Below, one piece after another: positions 51,373-60,878 of a DNA stretch of 64,000 bases (positions are counted from its first letter, which is position 1; every line of letters starts with the position of its first letter). Under the pieces are notes generated by a model. The model was not told the DNA's origin. It did not search any database and saw only the letters and a list, made by a program, of their open reading frames with translations. The DNA comes from Candidatus Saccharicenans sp. (GTDB lineage: Bacteria; Acidobacteriota; Aminicenantia; Aminicenantales; Saccharicenantaceae): assembly GCA_024653215.1 (NCBI GenBank), contig JANLFU010000009.1, positions 43,399-107,398 of the forward strand, given 5' to 3'. A program made the position numbers and the translations under genes.

Positions 51373-54300
51373 TTAGAATTCGTAGCTGAAATTCAGGCGG
51401 ATCTTTCTCGACGGATAGGTAATACCGGAAACCCGGCCGATCTGCGGCTCGTGGGCTCCACCGTAACCGGCGTTTACCACCGCGTGCTCGTTGAACAGGT
51501 TGAGGATGTCCACCGCCAGCCTGATGTAGCCAGCTTTTTTCAGGCTGAAAGCCTTGTCAAACCTGAGGTCAACCACCTTTTCGTGGGGCAGGTACCAGGG
51601 CTTGGTCGGGTCGATGGAGACAATGTAGTTGTCGCCGGTGTTGACCACCAGACCGGAGGGATAGCCCCACTGGGTGATGACCGGGTAGGTCTCAAGCGGC
51701 CAGAGCGGCCGGCCGGAGTTGTACCTGAACCTCAATCCGATATCCATCTCAACTACCGGGATGCGATAGGAACCGGAAACCTTGAACTCGAACTTCTGGG
51801 TGTGGGGCAGCGGACCCTTCATGTTGTTGATGGTCTGGTTCAGCCCGGCCAGGAAGGTGGTATCCATGACCATGGGGCCTTCAAAGTTGAAGTCCTGGCG
51901 GACCGACCTCATGGCCATGCCGTCCGACCAGGAGAACAGGGCCGAGGCCAGCATCTGCCACCTGTTGGAAAAGCGCTTGTTCAGCATGAACTGCAGGCCC
52001 TGGTACAGGCGGCGGGGTTTGATGCCGTCCACTTCTGGCATGTTCTGAACCATGTAGTCCAGGTGAGATCCAATCCAGCCGACATCGGCTCCGTTGATTG
52101 TGCCATCCTCGTTGTAATCCTTGAGCACCACGCTGTACAGTGAAACCGATTCGCCATAAGCGGTGGTATAGGATTTGCGCTCGTACTCAAACGGCTCCTG
52201 GGTGACCTCGTTGAGCGGCCAGTTGACGAAGATGTTTCCGGTTCTCTTCCAGATGTAGGTGGCACTCAGCGACAGGTCTTTAACTATTTCCCTTTCCAGG
52301 TTCAGGGTGATCTGGTCGGTGTGCTGGTCCTTGGTGCCATCCTTGACCTTCAACTGCCAGGAATAATCGCTGGTCTGGTATTCCTCCCACCAGGAGGGAC
52401 GTGATGCGGGGTCAACATAGGTATCGCCATAAAGATACCGGGCGGCGTTGGTAACCTCATCCGGGTCCACGTAATCATTGCCGTTCAGGTCCACCAGGTC
52501 AAAGGGGATATTGTAGAAGATATAGTGGATATTGGCCGTGGGCATATCCGGCCCGAACCTTCTCAGGTATTCAACACTAAGCGGCAGATAATAGCGCCCG
52601 TAGCTCACCCTGAAGATGGTCTTCATATCCCTGGTCAGGGCATAGGTCAGGCCGATACGCGGAGAGAACAGCTTGAAGTCAAATATATTACCGGTGCCTT
52701 CCCTGTCCCTCAGAACCTTAAGACCGCCGTTGATTTCTTCGGGCGAGTTGACATATTCGTAGATTTTGCCCTTGCCATACTTGGTGGTCATCCGGTCGAA
52801 ACGCAGGCCCAGGTTTACGGTCAACCTCTTGGTCGGAGTCCACTGGTCGTCAAAGAACAGACCGAGCTGGTCGGCCGTCCTGACGGTCAGGAAGGGGTTG
52901 AGCCAGGTCTGGCGGTTGTAGAAAATCAGCCCGGTGGCCCCGTACCAGCTACGCAGGTAATTGATATTCTGGGTCCAGGGAGCGGGATAGGCAAAGTTGG
53001 CATAGTTCTGGAAGTAACCACCCAGCCAGTTGCCACGGCCCCTGGTGTACTGGACACCAAACTTGATATCGTGCTCTCCCAGGAAGTTTTCGGCATAGTA
53101 GGAAACGTCGGCCTGGATGGTATTCCGGCTTGATTTCTGGGATTCAACGTACGGGAAGGCTCCGTTAACTCCAAAAACATTCCACTTCCACCAGTTGATA
53201 TAGCCTGGATGATCCGGCGCATCTTCCGGAATGAACGGCTGGTCATCCCGCCAGAAACCCAGGTACTTCAGGGTAAAAATGGTCTTGCCGGTGGCCATGT
53301 ACTGCCACTGGGCGGAGACGCTGTGGGTGCTGGAGTTCTGGCCATAGGTCATGGTGTCGTCCCAGTGCGGGTTCCAGGTCCAGCCATCTCCCTTGTTGCG
53401 CTCGTAGTGGTAAGAGATCCAGGCCCGGTGGTTGGTCCAGGGCTCGGTGGTCAGCTTGATATCACCGAACCGGCCCCAGTACCTGTTGGGCACCGGCCAG
53501 AAGGGAGTCTTGGATTCTGAGCGGATATAATCGACACCGCCGTAGAACCAGACCTTGTCCTTCTTGATGGGACCGCCGACGGTGAAATTCAGCTCGTATT
53601 CCTTGGTGTTCTTGTTAAGGATGTCATCACCCGGTCCGATGAACAGCCGTTCGCCAAAAGGTCCCAGGGCACCCATGTCCACAGGCTCACCGGGGTTAGC
53701 CGGCTTGGGCTGGTTGTCGGCGATCCATTTTTTCGGGGCGCCGTTGACCATGAAGTTGCCGTGAAATTCGTTGCTCCCGGACTTGGTCAGAACGTCAATG
53801 GCCACGCCGGAATAGCTGCCGTATTCGGCCTTGGAGCCAAGGGCGATAACCCTGACTTCCTCCACGGCGTTGTAGTTGACGTTGACCAGGGAGCCATAGG
53901 CCGCCGACCTGGGGTTGGTGGTATTAACGCCGTTGATTAAGAAGACGTTTTCGTTGGATGAACCGCCGTAGGCGTTGGGGCTGGGCAACCAGCTCCCGTC
54001 CTTACCCTGGGCCACCATGCCCGGGGTGCTCAGAGCCAGATCGTAGAAGGCATCACGGCTGGTCGGCAGCTTGGCCAGCAACTCGCTGTTGATGTTGGTG
54101 GCCACCGTGGAAGTCTTGGCATCGACCACCGGTCCGGCCGCGGTTACCGTGACCGTCTCTTCCAGCTTGCCGATTTCCATCCTGACATCGACCACTATGG
54201 ATGAACCGGCAGTCACCACGATGTTTTCCTGTTTGCTGGTCTTGAAGCCGGGCAGGGAAGCTGTCAGCGTGTACCTGCCTGGAGGCACATTCATGAAAAC

Positions 54301-54519
54301 GTAGCTGCCTCGGGCAGAGGTGGTTGCGGCTCTCTTCCCGCCCATCAGAGCTGGTCCGGTAATTTCCACGGTTACTCCGGGGAGAGGAGCTCCTTCCTCG
54401 TCAACAATAACGCCGGTGATCTTGCCGTATTCAATGGTCTGCGAGACAGCCAGTGGTGCCAGGAGTAACAGGATCAGGCTCAGTGAGAAAATCTTTTCCC
54501 ACAATGACAATTTTTTCAT
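51373..54519 (-). CDS. TonB-dependent receptor, Oar-like, with carboxypeptidase-regulatory N-domain
   Basis: A 1048-residue outer-membrane receptor. The signal peptide (SLSLILLLLAPLAVSQ) is followed by a CarboxypepD_reg beta-sandwich (about 30-115: GKITGVIVDEEGAPLPGVTV, GSYVFMNVPPGRYTL). A plug domain follows (TVTVTAAGPVVDAKTS, VFLINGVNTTNPRS), then a long barrel ending in the aromatic C-terminus KIRLNFSYEF. This type imports large glycans or peptides, or mediates surface functions, with TonB energy. No SusD partner is adjacent, unlike Bacteroidetes systems. AAAAAGGAGG precedes the ATG. The mRNA leader contains a short upstream frame with its own ribosome site (54583-54615). A strong terminator follows the gene. 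Confidence 0.92.
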   Translation of the reverse strand: MKKLSLWEKIFSLSLILLLLAPLAVSQTIEYGKITGVIVDEEGAPLPGVTVEITGPALMGGKRAATTSARGSYVFMNVPPGRYTLTASLPGFKTSKQENIVVTAGSSIVVDVRMEIGKLEETVTVTAAGPVVDAKTSTVATNINSELLAKLPTSRDAFYDLALSTPGMVAQGKDGSWLPSPNAYGGSSNENVFLINGVNTTNPRSAAYGSLVNVNYNAVEEVRVIALGSKAEYGSYSGVAIDVLTKSGSNEFHGNFMVNGAPKKWIADNQPKPANPGEPVDMGALGPFGERLFIGPGDDILNKNTKEYELNFTVGGPIKKDKVWFYGGVDYIRSESKTPFWPVPNRYWGRFGDIKLTTEPWTNHRAWISYHYERNKGDGWTWNPHWDDTMTYGQNSSTHSVSAQWQYMATGKTIFTLKYLGFWRDDQPFIPEDAPDHPGYINWWKWNVFGVNGAFPYVESQKSSRNTIQADVSYYAENFLGEHDIKFGVQYTRGRGNWLGGYFQNYANFAYPAPWTQNINYLRSWYGATGLIFYNRQTWLNPFLTVRTADQLGLFFDDQWTPTKRLTVNLGLRFDRMTTKYGKGKIYEYVNSPEEINGGLKVLRDREGTGNIFDFKLFSPRIGLTYALTRDMKTIFRVSYGRYYLPLSVEYLRRFGPDMPTANIHYIFYNIPFDLVDLNGNDYVDPDEVTNAARYLYGDTYVDPASRPSWWEEYQTSDYSWQLKVKDGTKDQHTDQITLNLEREIVKDLSLSATYIWKRTGNIFVNWPLNEVTQEPFEYERKSYTTAYGESVSLYSVVLKDYNEDGTINGADVGWIGSHLDYMVQNMPEVDGIKPRRLYQGLQFMLNKRFSNRWQMLASALFSWSDGMAMRSVRQDFNFEGPMVMDTTFLAGLNQTINNMKGPLPHTQKFEFKVSGSYRIPVVEMDIGLRFRYNSGRPLWPLETYPVITQWGYPSGLVVNTGDNYIVSIDPTKPWYLPHEKVVDLRFDKAFSLKKAGYIRLAVDILNLFNEHAVVNAGYGGAHEPQIGRVSGITYPSRKIRLNFSYEF

Positions 54520-54582
54520 TTGACCCTCCTTTTTCCTTTGACCGACTCTTCCTCCTGAACAGACGCAGGCAGGAAGAAACCC

Positions 54583-54615
54583 TCAGACACTTTCTCTGTT
54601 AAAGACAGCCTTCAT
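54583..54615 (-). CDS. Possible 10-codon upstream ORF in the receptor leader
   Basis: The frame MKAVFNRESV, then TGA, begins at 54615, with AAAGGAGG placed ideally upstream (54622-54629). It ends 63 bases before the receptor's own ATG, which has its own good ribosome site. It may be a leader peptide or chance. No codon run points to an attenuation mechanism. Confidence 0.3.
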   Translation of the reverse strand: MKAVFNRESV

Positions 54616-54650
54616 TCCCACCTCCTTTCCATTTGAATTGGATTAAATAT

Positions 54651-54681
54651 ATTTTAATCCTTAATTAACCTGCTCTGTCAA
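54651..54681 (-). promoter_or_regulatory. Possible promoter of the TonB-dependent receptor gene
   Basis: On the minus strand a perfect TTGACA (54676-54681) is followed by TAAAAT (54651-54656). The spacing is 19 bp, longer than ideal. It lies just upstream of the short ORF at 54583-54615. Confidence 0.4.
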
Positions 54682-54763
54682 GACTTTTCGAGTTGATCGG
54701 CTAACCGCAGCTGCCGCCTCCAGTCCAGAAAGGTTTGTCATGTCTCAATGCCCGCTCGAATTA

Positions 54764-55735
54764 TCATTTTTTAATCTGGGCTTTTAAGGTGGCTATGAAA
54801 CTGTCCAGGAACTTTATCTTCTCCTCGTTCTGGGCCAGGGCCCGGGCCTTCTCCAGGTATTCAACTGCCCTGGGCAGGTCGCCCTTGTTGACATAACACC
54901 TGGCAATCATTTCCAGGGTGTCCAGGTCATCGGACTTGGCGGCCAGGGCCTGCTCGAAGTAGCCCAGGGCTTCATCCACTTTATCCATTTCAAAAAGAAT
55001 AAGTCCCAGGTTGTATAGGTTGGCGGCGTTGGCCGGGTCCAGCTCGGCTGATTTTTTGTAATTTTCCAGGGCTTTATCCATGTTCTTCAGGCTCTGGTAG
55101 CAGAAGCCGAGCTGCTGGTAGGCCGGGGCAAATTCCGGGGCCAGCTCGGTTACCCTGGTCAGCTCGGGAATGGCCTCCTCGTAACGGTGAAGACGACCGA
55201 GGGTAACCCCCAGGAGGTAATGAACGTTGGAATCATCAGGGTACTTAGCCACCAGTTCCTGCAGCCTGGCCAGGGCCGTTTCCAGGTCATTGCGATTTAT
55301 CATGTCCATGACCTCGGCCACCGCCTGCTTCAGTTCCTTCAGTGTGGTCAGCGTTTTCAGTTTCTCGGTTGAGGCCAGGATGATGGTTTCCATCTCGACT
55401 TTCTGCATTCTCTCCTGGGGCTGGGAGAAATCCCACTCGAAGGTCCTGGTCTCGTAGCCGTCCTTTTTAACCGTCACCTGGTACCTACCGTGAGGCAGGC
55501 CCGACAGCACGTACTTGCCACCCTTGTCTGTCTTCACCCGGTAATTGCGGCTGGTGCTCAGGTCCTGGAGGAGAATATCCACACCCGCAAGAGGATTGCT
55601 CTCCGTATCGACCACTATCCCGAACAGATGGTATTCACGATATTGCCCGAAGGCCGAAGATAAAAACAGGAAAAATAAAATTGCCAGCAAAGAAAAACGG
55701 CCAATTTGAGCCACATAAGATTTTTCCTCTTTCAT
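54764..55735 (-). CDS. Secreted TPR protein with carboxypeptidase-regulatory domain
   Basis: A 323-residue protein with a signal peptide (LLAILFFLFLSSAFGQ), a CarboxypepD_reg domain (about 40-115: GIVVDTESNPLAGVDILLQD, GKYVLSGLPHGRYQVTVKKDGY) and then about five TPR repeats (about 145-320: DDSNVHYLLGVTLGRLHRYE, NAANLYNLGLILFEMDKVDE). The N-domain is the same type as in the TonB-dependent receptor next door. Its start overlaps the end of the sulfatase-like gene by four bases (ATGA), so it is translationally coupled to it and probably acts with it at the membrane. Function is unknown. Confidence 0.84.
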   Translation of the reverse strand: MKEEKSYVAQIGRFSLLAILFFLFLSSAFGQYREYHLFGIVVDTESNPLAGVDILLQDLSTSRNYRVKTDKGGKYVLSGLPHGRYQVTVKKDGYETRTFEWDFSQPQERMQKVEMETIILASTEKLKTLTTLKELKQAVAEVMDMINRNDLETALARLQELVAKYPDDSNVHYLLGVTLGRLHRYEEAIPELTRVTELAPEFAPAYQQLGFCYQSLKNMDKALENYKKSAELDPANAANLYNLGLILFEMDKVDEALGYFEQALAAKSDDLDTLEMIARCYVNKGDLPRAVEYLEKARALAQNEEKIKFLDSFIATLKAQIKK

Positions 55736-58125
55736 CTTTTTGACTCCTCTCCTTGATTCTTGTATTGGTTGGCCCGGGCCAGGGCTTCCTGGACTCTGGC
55801 CGGTTGTCCCAGTCGATTATAGACATCGGCCAGGAGAAAATAGCCCAGGGCCTTGAGCTCGGCGGTTCTGGCCCGGTTCAGGCCGGTCTTAACCAGTTCC
55901 AGGATTTCGGCCGGGTCATCGTTGCGGAGAAGTTTCCCCCTGGCCAGGAACAGATAACCCTCAGCCTCGGCCGGAGCCACCTTCATCACCTTCTCCATGT
56001 TCTCCAGGTAGCCAGCCAGGTCGCCGCGCCTGAGAAGAAGTTTTCCCAGGTTGAAGCGGGCCCGGAAATGGTTGGGATAATACTCAATTTCCCTGGAATA
56101 GGCTTCACAGGCTTCCTCGATTTTTCCCTGCTCTTCATACAATAACCCAAGATGAAAATAAGTTAAAGGAAATTTTGGGTAATCCTGCAGCACCTGGCGC
56201 AGTAACTTTTCGGCCCGGTCGTATTCCTTGAGCCCGACCAGGCAGACAGCCAGGTTAAGCACGTTCCGGGTCATCTTGGGCTGAATTTCCACCGCCTTTT
56301 CCAGGTAGGGACGGGCCTTTTCATGCTCCATCCGGGCCATGTAGACTTCGCCGATCAGGGTATAGGCCTGGGTGTTGCGGTTATCGATGGACAGGGCTTT
56401 CTCACCGAGGGCCACCACGTCATCAGCCCGGCCCTCTTCTAACAGAATATTGGCCAGGCCGATCAGGGCCTGGACAGAGTTGGGGTCTTCTTTCAGGATT
56501 TCATCCAGGAGCTTTTTGGCTTCTTCCCTGCGTCCGAGCTCGACGTAACAGGTTGAAAGCAGTAGCCGGGCCTGGGGAATTCCGGGCTCCAGGCCCAGGG
56601 CCCTCTCCAGGTTGCCGGCAGCCTGGCTGTACTGTTCGTGATTGATGAGGTCTCCGGCCTGCTGGATGAGTTCGTAGACTTCAAGCTTGTCCTTGGGGTC
56701 GGCCAGCTCCCTGGCCGGCCTGGTTTTCATTTTAACTGAAGCCCCGATATAGCCCAGGGCCGCCAGCCGTTCCACCGTTTCCGAATCCAGGTTGGCCGCC
56801 TGGGGTTCCGGCGCTCCCAGGCTGATTTTTTCAACCAGGGTGTCAAGTTCTCTTTTAAGCTTGAGCCCGACCTCGGGATACCTGTTCTGAACATCGCTCA
56901 GTTCTTTCGGGTCATTTTTAAGGTCGTAAAGCTCTGGCCGCGGGGCATCTATGAATTTGAAATCGGGAGTTCTCAGGCCCAGGAGCGGACTCCAGCCGTA
57001 ATGAAGGTTGGGGCTCAGGGATTCGCTGTAAGCCGGGATTTCCTTTTCCTTTTTTCCAAACATCAAGCCAAGAAGCGAGCGGCCCTGGGTAGCCGGCGCT
57101 TTAAGTCCGGCCATCTCGGCCATGGTCGGCAGCAGGTCAACCACGCTCACCTGGGAAGGCACCCTGACCCCCTGAAGTTTATGGTGCGGGCTGACCACGA
57201 TGAGTGGCACATGAACGGCATAATCATAGATGAAATAACCGTGAGCCAGTTCTCCGTGGTCGCCCAGGCCCTCACCATGGTCCCCCACCAGGATGATGAT
57301 GGTCTTTTGGTCCAGCCCCTTGCTCTTAAGCCAGGAATGAAGCCGGCCAATCTGTTCATCCATGAAGGCAATTTCACCGTCATACAGGCTGACCGGCGGG
57401 TAATACTTATATTGCGAGAGGTAAGGTTCCGGTGGCTCGTAAGGGAGGTGCGGGTCGTAGAGATGAACCCAGGCGAAGAAGGGCTGGCGGTGATTCTCTT
57501 CCAGCCATTTCAGGGCCGAGTCCACCACCTCGTTTCCAGGACGCTGGACTGTGCCCAGGTCCAGCTGCTTGTATTTCTTCAGGTCGAACTGGTCATCATA
57601 ATAATCAAAGCCCTGCTTCAATCCCCAGCGCCCGTCCAGGACGAAGGCGGCGATAAAGGCTGCGGTCTTGTAGCCGGAAGCGGCAAAAATTTCGGCGGCC
57701 GTGGTCTGGTCGTCGGACAGGGCATTATTGCCGTTGACCCTGACTCCATGATAAGGCGGATAGTACCCGGTCAGGATCGAGCAATGCGCCGGCAGGGTCA
57801 GCGGCGAGGCGGTGGCACACTGTTCAAAGACCACACCTCGCTCACCGAGTTCGTTTAGATGCGGCGTCTGAACGCCATTATATCCATATAGTGGCAGGTG
57901 GTCGGCCCGGGTGGTGTCCAGGGTCACCAGCAGAACATTTGGTTTTTCCACCCCCTGCTTCTTCCAGAAACTGCTCAGGGAGGAAGAGGGATGAAGCCAG
58001 AGCCTGAAGGCCAGCCAGCCGGCGGCCACCAGGATAAGCAGGACCAGCAAGATAAACCAGAAATTTCTTCCATTGCGCGCCGGTGCCTCGGGTTCTATCT
58101 TCTTGTTCTTATTTTTCCTTCTCAT
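55732..58125 (-). CDS. Membrane-anchored sulfatase-like enzyme fused to TPR repeats
   Basis: A 797-residue protein. One membrane anchor (about 22-42) is followed by an alkaline-phosphatase-superfamily domain (about 60-430) with NVLLVTLDTTRADHLPLYGY (metal Asp70) and VGDHGEGLGDHGELAHG. Classical sulfatases have C/S-x-P-x-R at the nucleophile; here the region reads ASPLTLPAHCSILTG (Ser107, Thr110), without the arginine, so formylglycine conversion is unlikely. Residues about 470-790 are TPR repeats. The fold could be a phospho- or sulfo-transferase or hydrolase acting in the periplasm. It overlaps the downstream TPR gene by four bases. Confidence 0.84.
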   Translation of the reverse strand: MRRKNKNKKIEPEAPARNGRNFWFILLVLLILVAAGWLAFRLWLHPSSSLSSFWKKQGVEKPNVLLVTLDTTRADHLPLYGYNGVQTPHLNELGERGVVFEQCATASPLTLPAHCSILTGYYPPYHGVRVNGNNALSDDQTTAAEIFAASGYKTAAFIAAFVLDGRWGLKQGFDYYDDQFDLKKYKQLDLGTVQRPGNEVVDSALKWLEENHRQPFFAWVHLYDPHLPYEPPEPYLSQYKYYPPVSLYDGEIAFMDEQIGRLHSWLKSKGLDQKTIIILVGDHGEGLGDHGELAHGYFIYDYAVHVPLIVVSPHHKLQGVRVPSQVSVVDLLPTMAEMAGLKAPATQGRSLLGLMFGKKEKEIPAYSESLSPNLHYGWSPLLGLRTPDFKFIDAPRPELYDLKNDPKELSDVQNRYPEVGLKLKRELDTLVEKISLGAPEPQAANLDSETVERLAALGYIGASVKMKTRPARELADPKDKLEVYELIQQAGDLINHEQYSQAAGNLERALGLEPGIPQARLLLSTCYVELGRREEAKKLLDEILKEDPNSVQALIGLANILLEEGRADDVVALGEKALSIDNRNTQAYTLIGEVYMARMEHEKARPYLEKAVEIQPKMTRNVLNLAVCLVGLKEYDRAEKLLRQVLQDYPKFPLTYFHLGLLYEEQGKIEEACEAYSREIEYYPNHFRARFNLGKLLLRRGDLAGYLENMEKVMKVAPAEAEGYLFLARGKLLRNDDPAEILELVKTGLNRARTAELKALGYFLLADVYNRLGQPARVQEALARANQYKNQGEESKR

Positions 58126-58252
58126 GCTTTATCCGTGAACTTCAGCCTGCACTGATATTATATACTGCCGGAAAACGCAGGCTAACCTCAGAATTGGTGT
58201 TCTCGCTAAAGGCCCCGTCTGTTCCTCCTGAGTTTTTTCATTTTACAGCTCA

Positions 58253-60862
58253 TTATTTTTCGCCCTGGAGCCAGGCCCGGTAAATGGCCCAGACCGCCCC
58301 CGGCCGCATGTACTTCATCGCCCGGAAGAGATTTTGACCGTATTTTTGAGCCGGGTTATTCCAGACCTGTTCCTCCGGGTTGAGATAGGCTTCCGGAGTC
58401 TTGAAGAAATAACCCTGGCCTTCCGGGCTCCAGACCACCCGGTAAATCCCGTAGGCTGTCTGCCAGGCCTCCCTGGCCAGCCCGTGCTTCAGGCAGTTAG
58501 CCGAAAAAGCGTAGGCCGTACCCACCCAGACTTCATCGCCCTGCTGGCTGAGGAGCTGCCGGCCCGAAGCCGTCCGACCGTTGACCGCTCCCATCAGGCC
58601 ATCGCCAAAACCGGCCACGTTATTTTTGAAAATGGTGACCAGGGCTCTTTTCACCTGTTCCGGGTTCACCACTGGTTCCCCATCTTCCAGTCCCAGCATG
58701 CTGGCATACCAGGCCCCGAACAGCTGGTCGGTCATGATGTCGTCGTTGTGGCTATCGATGTGGAAGTAACCTTTCTCTTCGTTCCAGAGCTTGAGGATGT
58801 CTTCCCGGCCGGCCCTGAGCCAGTCGGCGTATCTTTTCTGAACTTTATCCACGCTTATACCCTCGACCTGGTTTATCCCCTTTTCCAGCAGCAAATCACC
58901 CAGCCGGCTGGTAGCTTTAAGCGCCGCCAGCCACAGCAGGCCGACATAAGCACTTGTGCCCTTCATGCGCCAGGTGTCGTAGGTCTGGTCGGGGATGGCT
59001 TCGTTCTGCGGAACGTGGGAAACCGGGTGGCCAAACTTTTTCTCCAACGTGTCCAGGGCCAGAACCGAGGCCGAAAAAACTTCCCTCAAATAATCAGGGT
59101 CATCACGCCCCAGAGCCAGGTAATCCCTCAGGGCCCGCAGCGGGAACTTGGGGTTGAGGTCCTTCCAGACGTTCCCGTTCTGCCAGTCAAAGGCATTGAG
59201 CACCACCCAGGGCCGGACCCTGGGCGAACCCAGGTCGTGGGGAATCATTCCCTGCTCCTTGTTGATGTTCCAGTAATAACCTTTCTTGTCTGGCGGGACT
59301 TCCTCCGGAAAGGTCTGGTCGTACTGATAGATTTTATAGGCCGGGTCCAGGAATTTTATGGTTTGGGCAAAATACCGGATGTTATGCCATTCCAGCTCCG
59401 GCCATAGTTCCAGGAGCTGCCAGCAGTAGGAATCTACGTCGAAGGTTCCATACATAAGGTAATCGGCGCTCTCCAGGTAGGTGAAAAGGCCGGTGGAGGC
59501 TTCCCAGACTCCTGTCTCCGACAGGATATAGAGTTCGTTAAACAGGAGCTGCTTGAACCAGGCCGGAAGTCTTTTCTGGCCGAGGATCTGGGACTGCCAG
59601 CTATCAATGGCCTTTTCCCATTCGGCATACTTATCGAGGGCCTCGAAGGCTATCCTCAGGGCCTGATTGCCATCCTCTCCAAAAAACTCGGTATATTTTT
59701 TGCGGTATTTAACACCCTTTTCAAATTCATAATAGGGAAAATCCCAGCTGATGACGAAAGGCAATTCGATTTTCTGCCTCGGTTTTAGCTTTACGAACAC
59801 GGCCAGGGCCGAAGCGGTTCGGCCGCTGGCCGCAGGCCTGGCCGATTTGGCGGAAGGCAACCGGCCGTTGCTTGAAAAAGGACCCATGACTTCCGAGCCG
59901 TCGCCGGTCGGGTCAAAATCGGTTAAGTAGGTAACCTCAATTCCCGGCCTTTCCAGGGCAGCAATTCCCATGGTGCCAGAAAGGGCCGGGCCAGTCTTCA
60001 GGTCAAGCTCCTTCCGCTGAAAAATTATTCCTTTCTTCTGTCCCTCGCTCACAAACTCGCTGAAATTACCCTGGCTCTTCTTGTTCCAGACAAACTGGGT
60101 CGGGGGCACCGTCCCGCCGGGCCAGACCGCTTCCCAGCCGACCATGTTTTCCCAGGTCAGCATCAGCGAAACTTCTACTTCGTCTTTTGAAGGGTTGTGA
60201 ATTATCCATTTATAAATGGCGACAGGGTAACTGCTTTCCCGGTAGTTGTGCGGAATGACCGGCGAGAACTGGACCACGGCCAGGCGGACCGGCCAGTCCC
60301 TTTTCTTTTCAAAGGAAAAACCGCTCTTGGGATAGAGGGCAAAATAGTCGCCGCTCCCGGGAGCCAGGCCATAGTTCCAGCCCTGTAGCACTTTTTCGGG
60401 TTTATCGGCGGAGACTGTCTGAACGATTTTCTGGTTTCCTTTTTTCATGAAGACATGAAAAGCGTCGGCCGGAAGCCTGTCGTCGACGTACCAGCCCGAT
60501 TTCAAGAACCAGTAGCGGAAGTTGCCGCTGATGGTCCATTCATATCCACCGGAACCCAGGCCGCCCACCGGGCAGGCGCTCCCTTCGGCATTGTTATCAA
60601 TGTTGCCAGCGGCTGCGGTCCTTCCAAATTTTTCCATCTTATAGCCAAAGGGCCGGGCAAAAGCACAGTCCGGGAAACCGGCCAGGTTGGCCGGGGCCGG
60701 TTGAAACCTGAATTCAAAGCCGGGAAGAACCGCCCTGTCCTTTTTCCCTGCCGCCTGCCCGAAACTCAGGCTGGCTGTCACCAAAAGAAAAAGGATGACC
60801 GCAACGGTCACCAGGTGATTATACTTTCCGGTTTGAAACTTAATAATGGCTTTATTTCTCAT
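58253..60862 (-). CDS. Secreted GH116-family glycosidase
   Basis: An 869-residue exported enzyme (signal peptide VTVAVILFLLVTASLSFGQA) related to GBA2/bacterial GH116 beta-glucosidases. The N-terminal domain has the family pattern VGGLGSGGYEWTISGNFRYW. The (alpha/alpha)6 barrel has the likely nucleophile Glu464 (FTYLESADYLMYGTFDVDSY) and the acid/base Asp629 (DQTYDTWRMKGTSAYVG). Known members cleave beta-glucosides, beta-xylosides or, in one archaeal branch, beta-N-acetylglucosaminides. The gene starts 16 bp after nagA, with GGGAGGGGG before the ATG, so an amino-sugar substrate is plausible. This is inference. Confidence 0.87.
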   Translation of the reverse strand: MRNKAIIKFQTGKYNHLVTVAVILFLLVTASLSFGQAAGKKDRAVLPGFEFRFQPAPANLAGFPDCAFARPFGYKMEKFGRTAAAGNIDNNAEGSACPVGGLGSGGYEWTISGNFRYWFLKSGWYVDDRLPADAFHVFMKKGNQKIVQTVSADKPEKVLQGWNYGLAPGSGDYFALYPKSGFSFEKKRDWPVRLAVVQFSPVIPHNYRESSYPVAIYKWIIHNPSKDEVEVSLMLTWENMVGWEAVWPGGTVPPTQFVWNKKSQGNFSEFVSEGQKKGIIFQRKELDLKTGPALSGTMGIAALERPGIEVTYLTDFDPTGDGSEVMGPFSSNGRLPSAKSARPAASGRTASALAVFVKLKPRQKIELPFVISWDFPYYEFEKGVKYRKKYTEFFGEDGNQALRIAFEALDKYAEWEKAIDSWQSQILGQKRLPAWFKQLLFNELYILSETGVWEASTGLFTYLESADYLMYGTFDVDSYCWQLLELWPELEWHNIRYFAQTIKFLDPAYKIYQYDQTFPEEVPPDKKGYYWNINKEQGMIPHDLGSPRVRPWVVLNAFDWQNGNVWKDLNPKFPLRALRDYLALGRDDPDYLREVFSASVLALDTLEKKFGHPVSHVPQNEAIPDQTYDTWRMKGTSAYVGLLWLAALKATSRLGDLLLEKGINQVEGISVDKVQKRYADWLRAGREDILKLWNEEKGYFHIDSHNDDIMTDQLFGAWYASMLGLEDGEPVVNPEQVKRALVTIFKNNVAGFGDGLMGAVNGRTASGRQLLSQQGDEVWVGTAYAFSANCLKHGLAREAWQTAYGIYRVVWSPEGQGYFFKTPEAYLNPEEQVWNNPAQKYGQNLFRAMKYMRPGAVWAIYRAWLQGEK

Positions 60863-60878
60863 TGCCCCCTCCCCTCTC

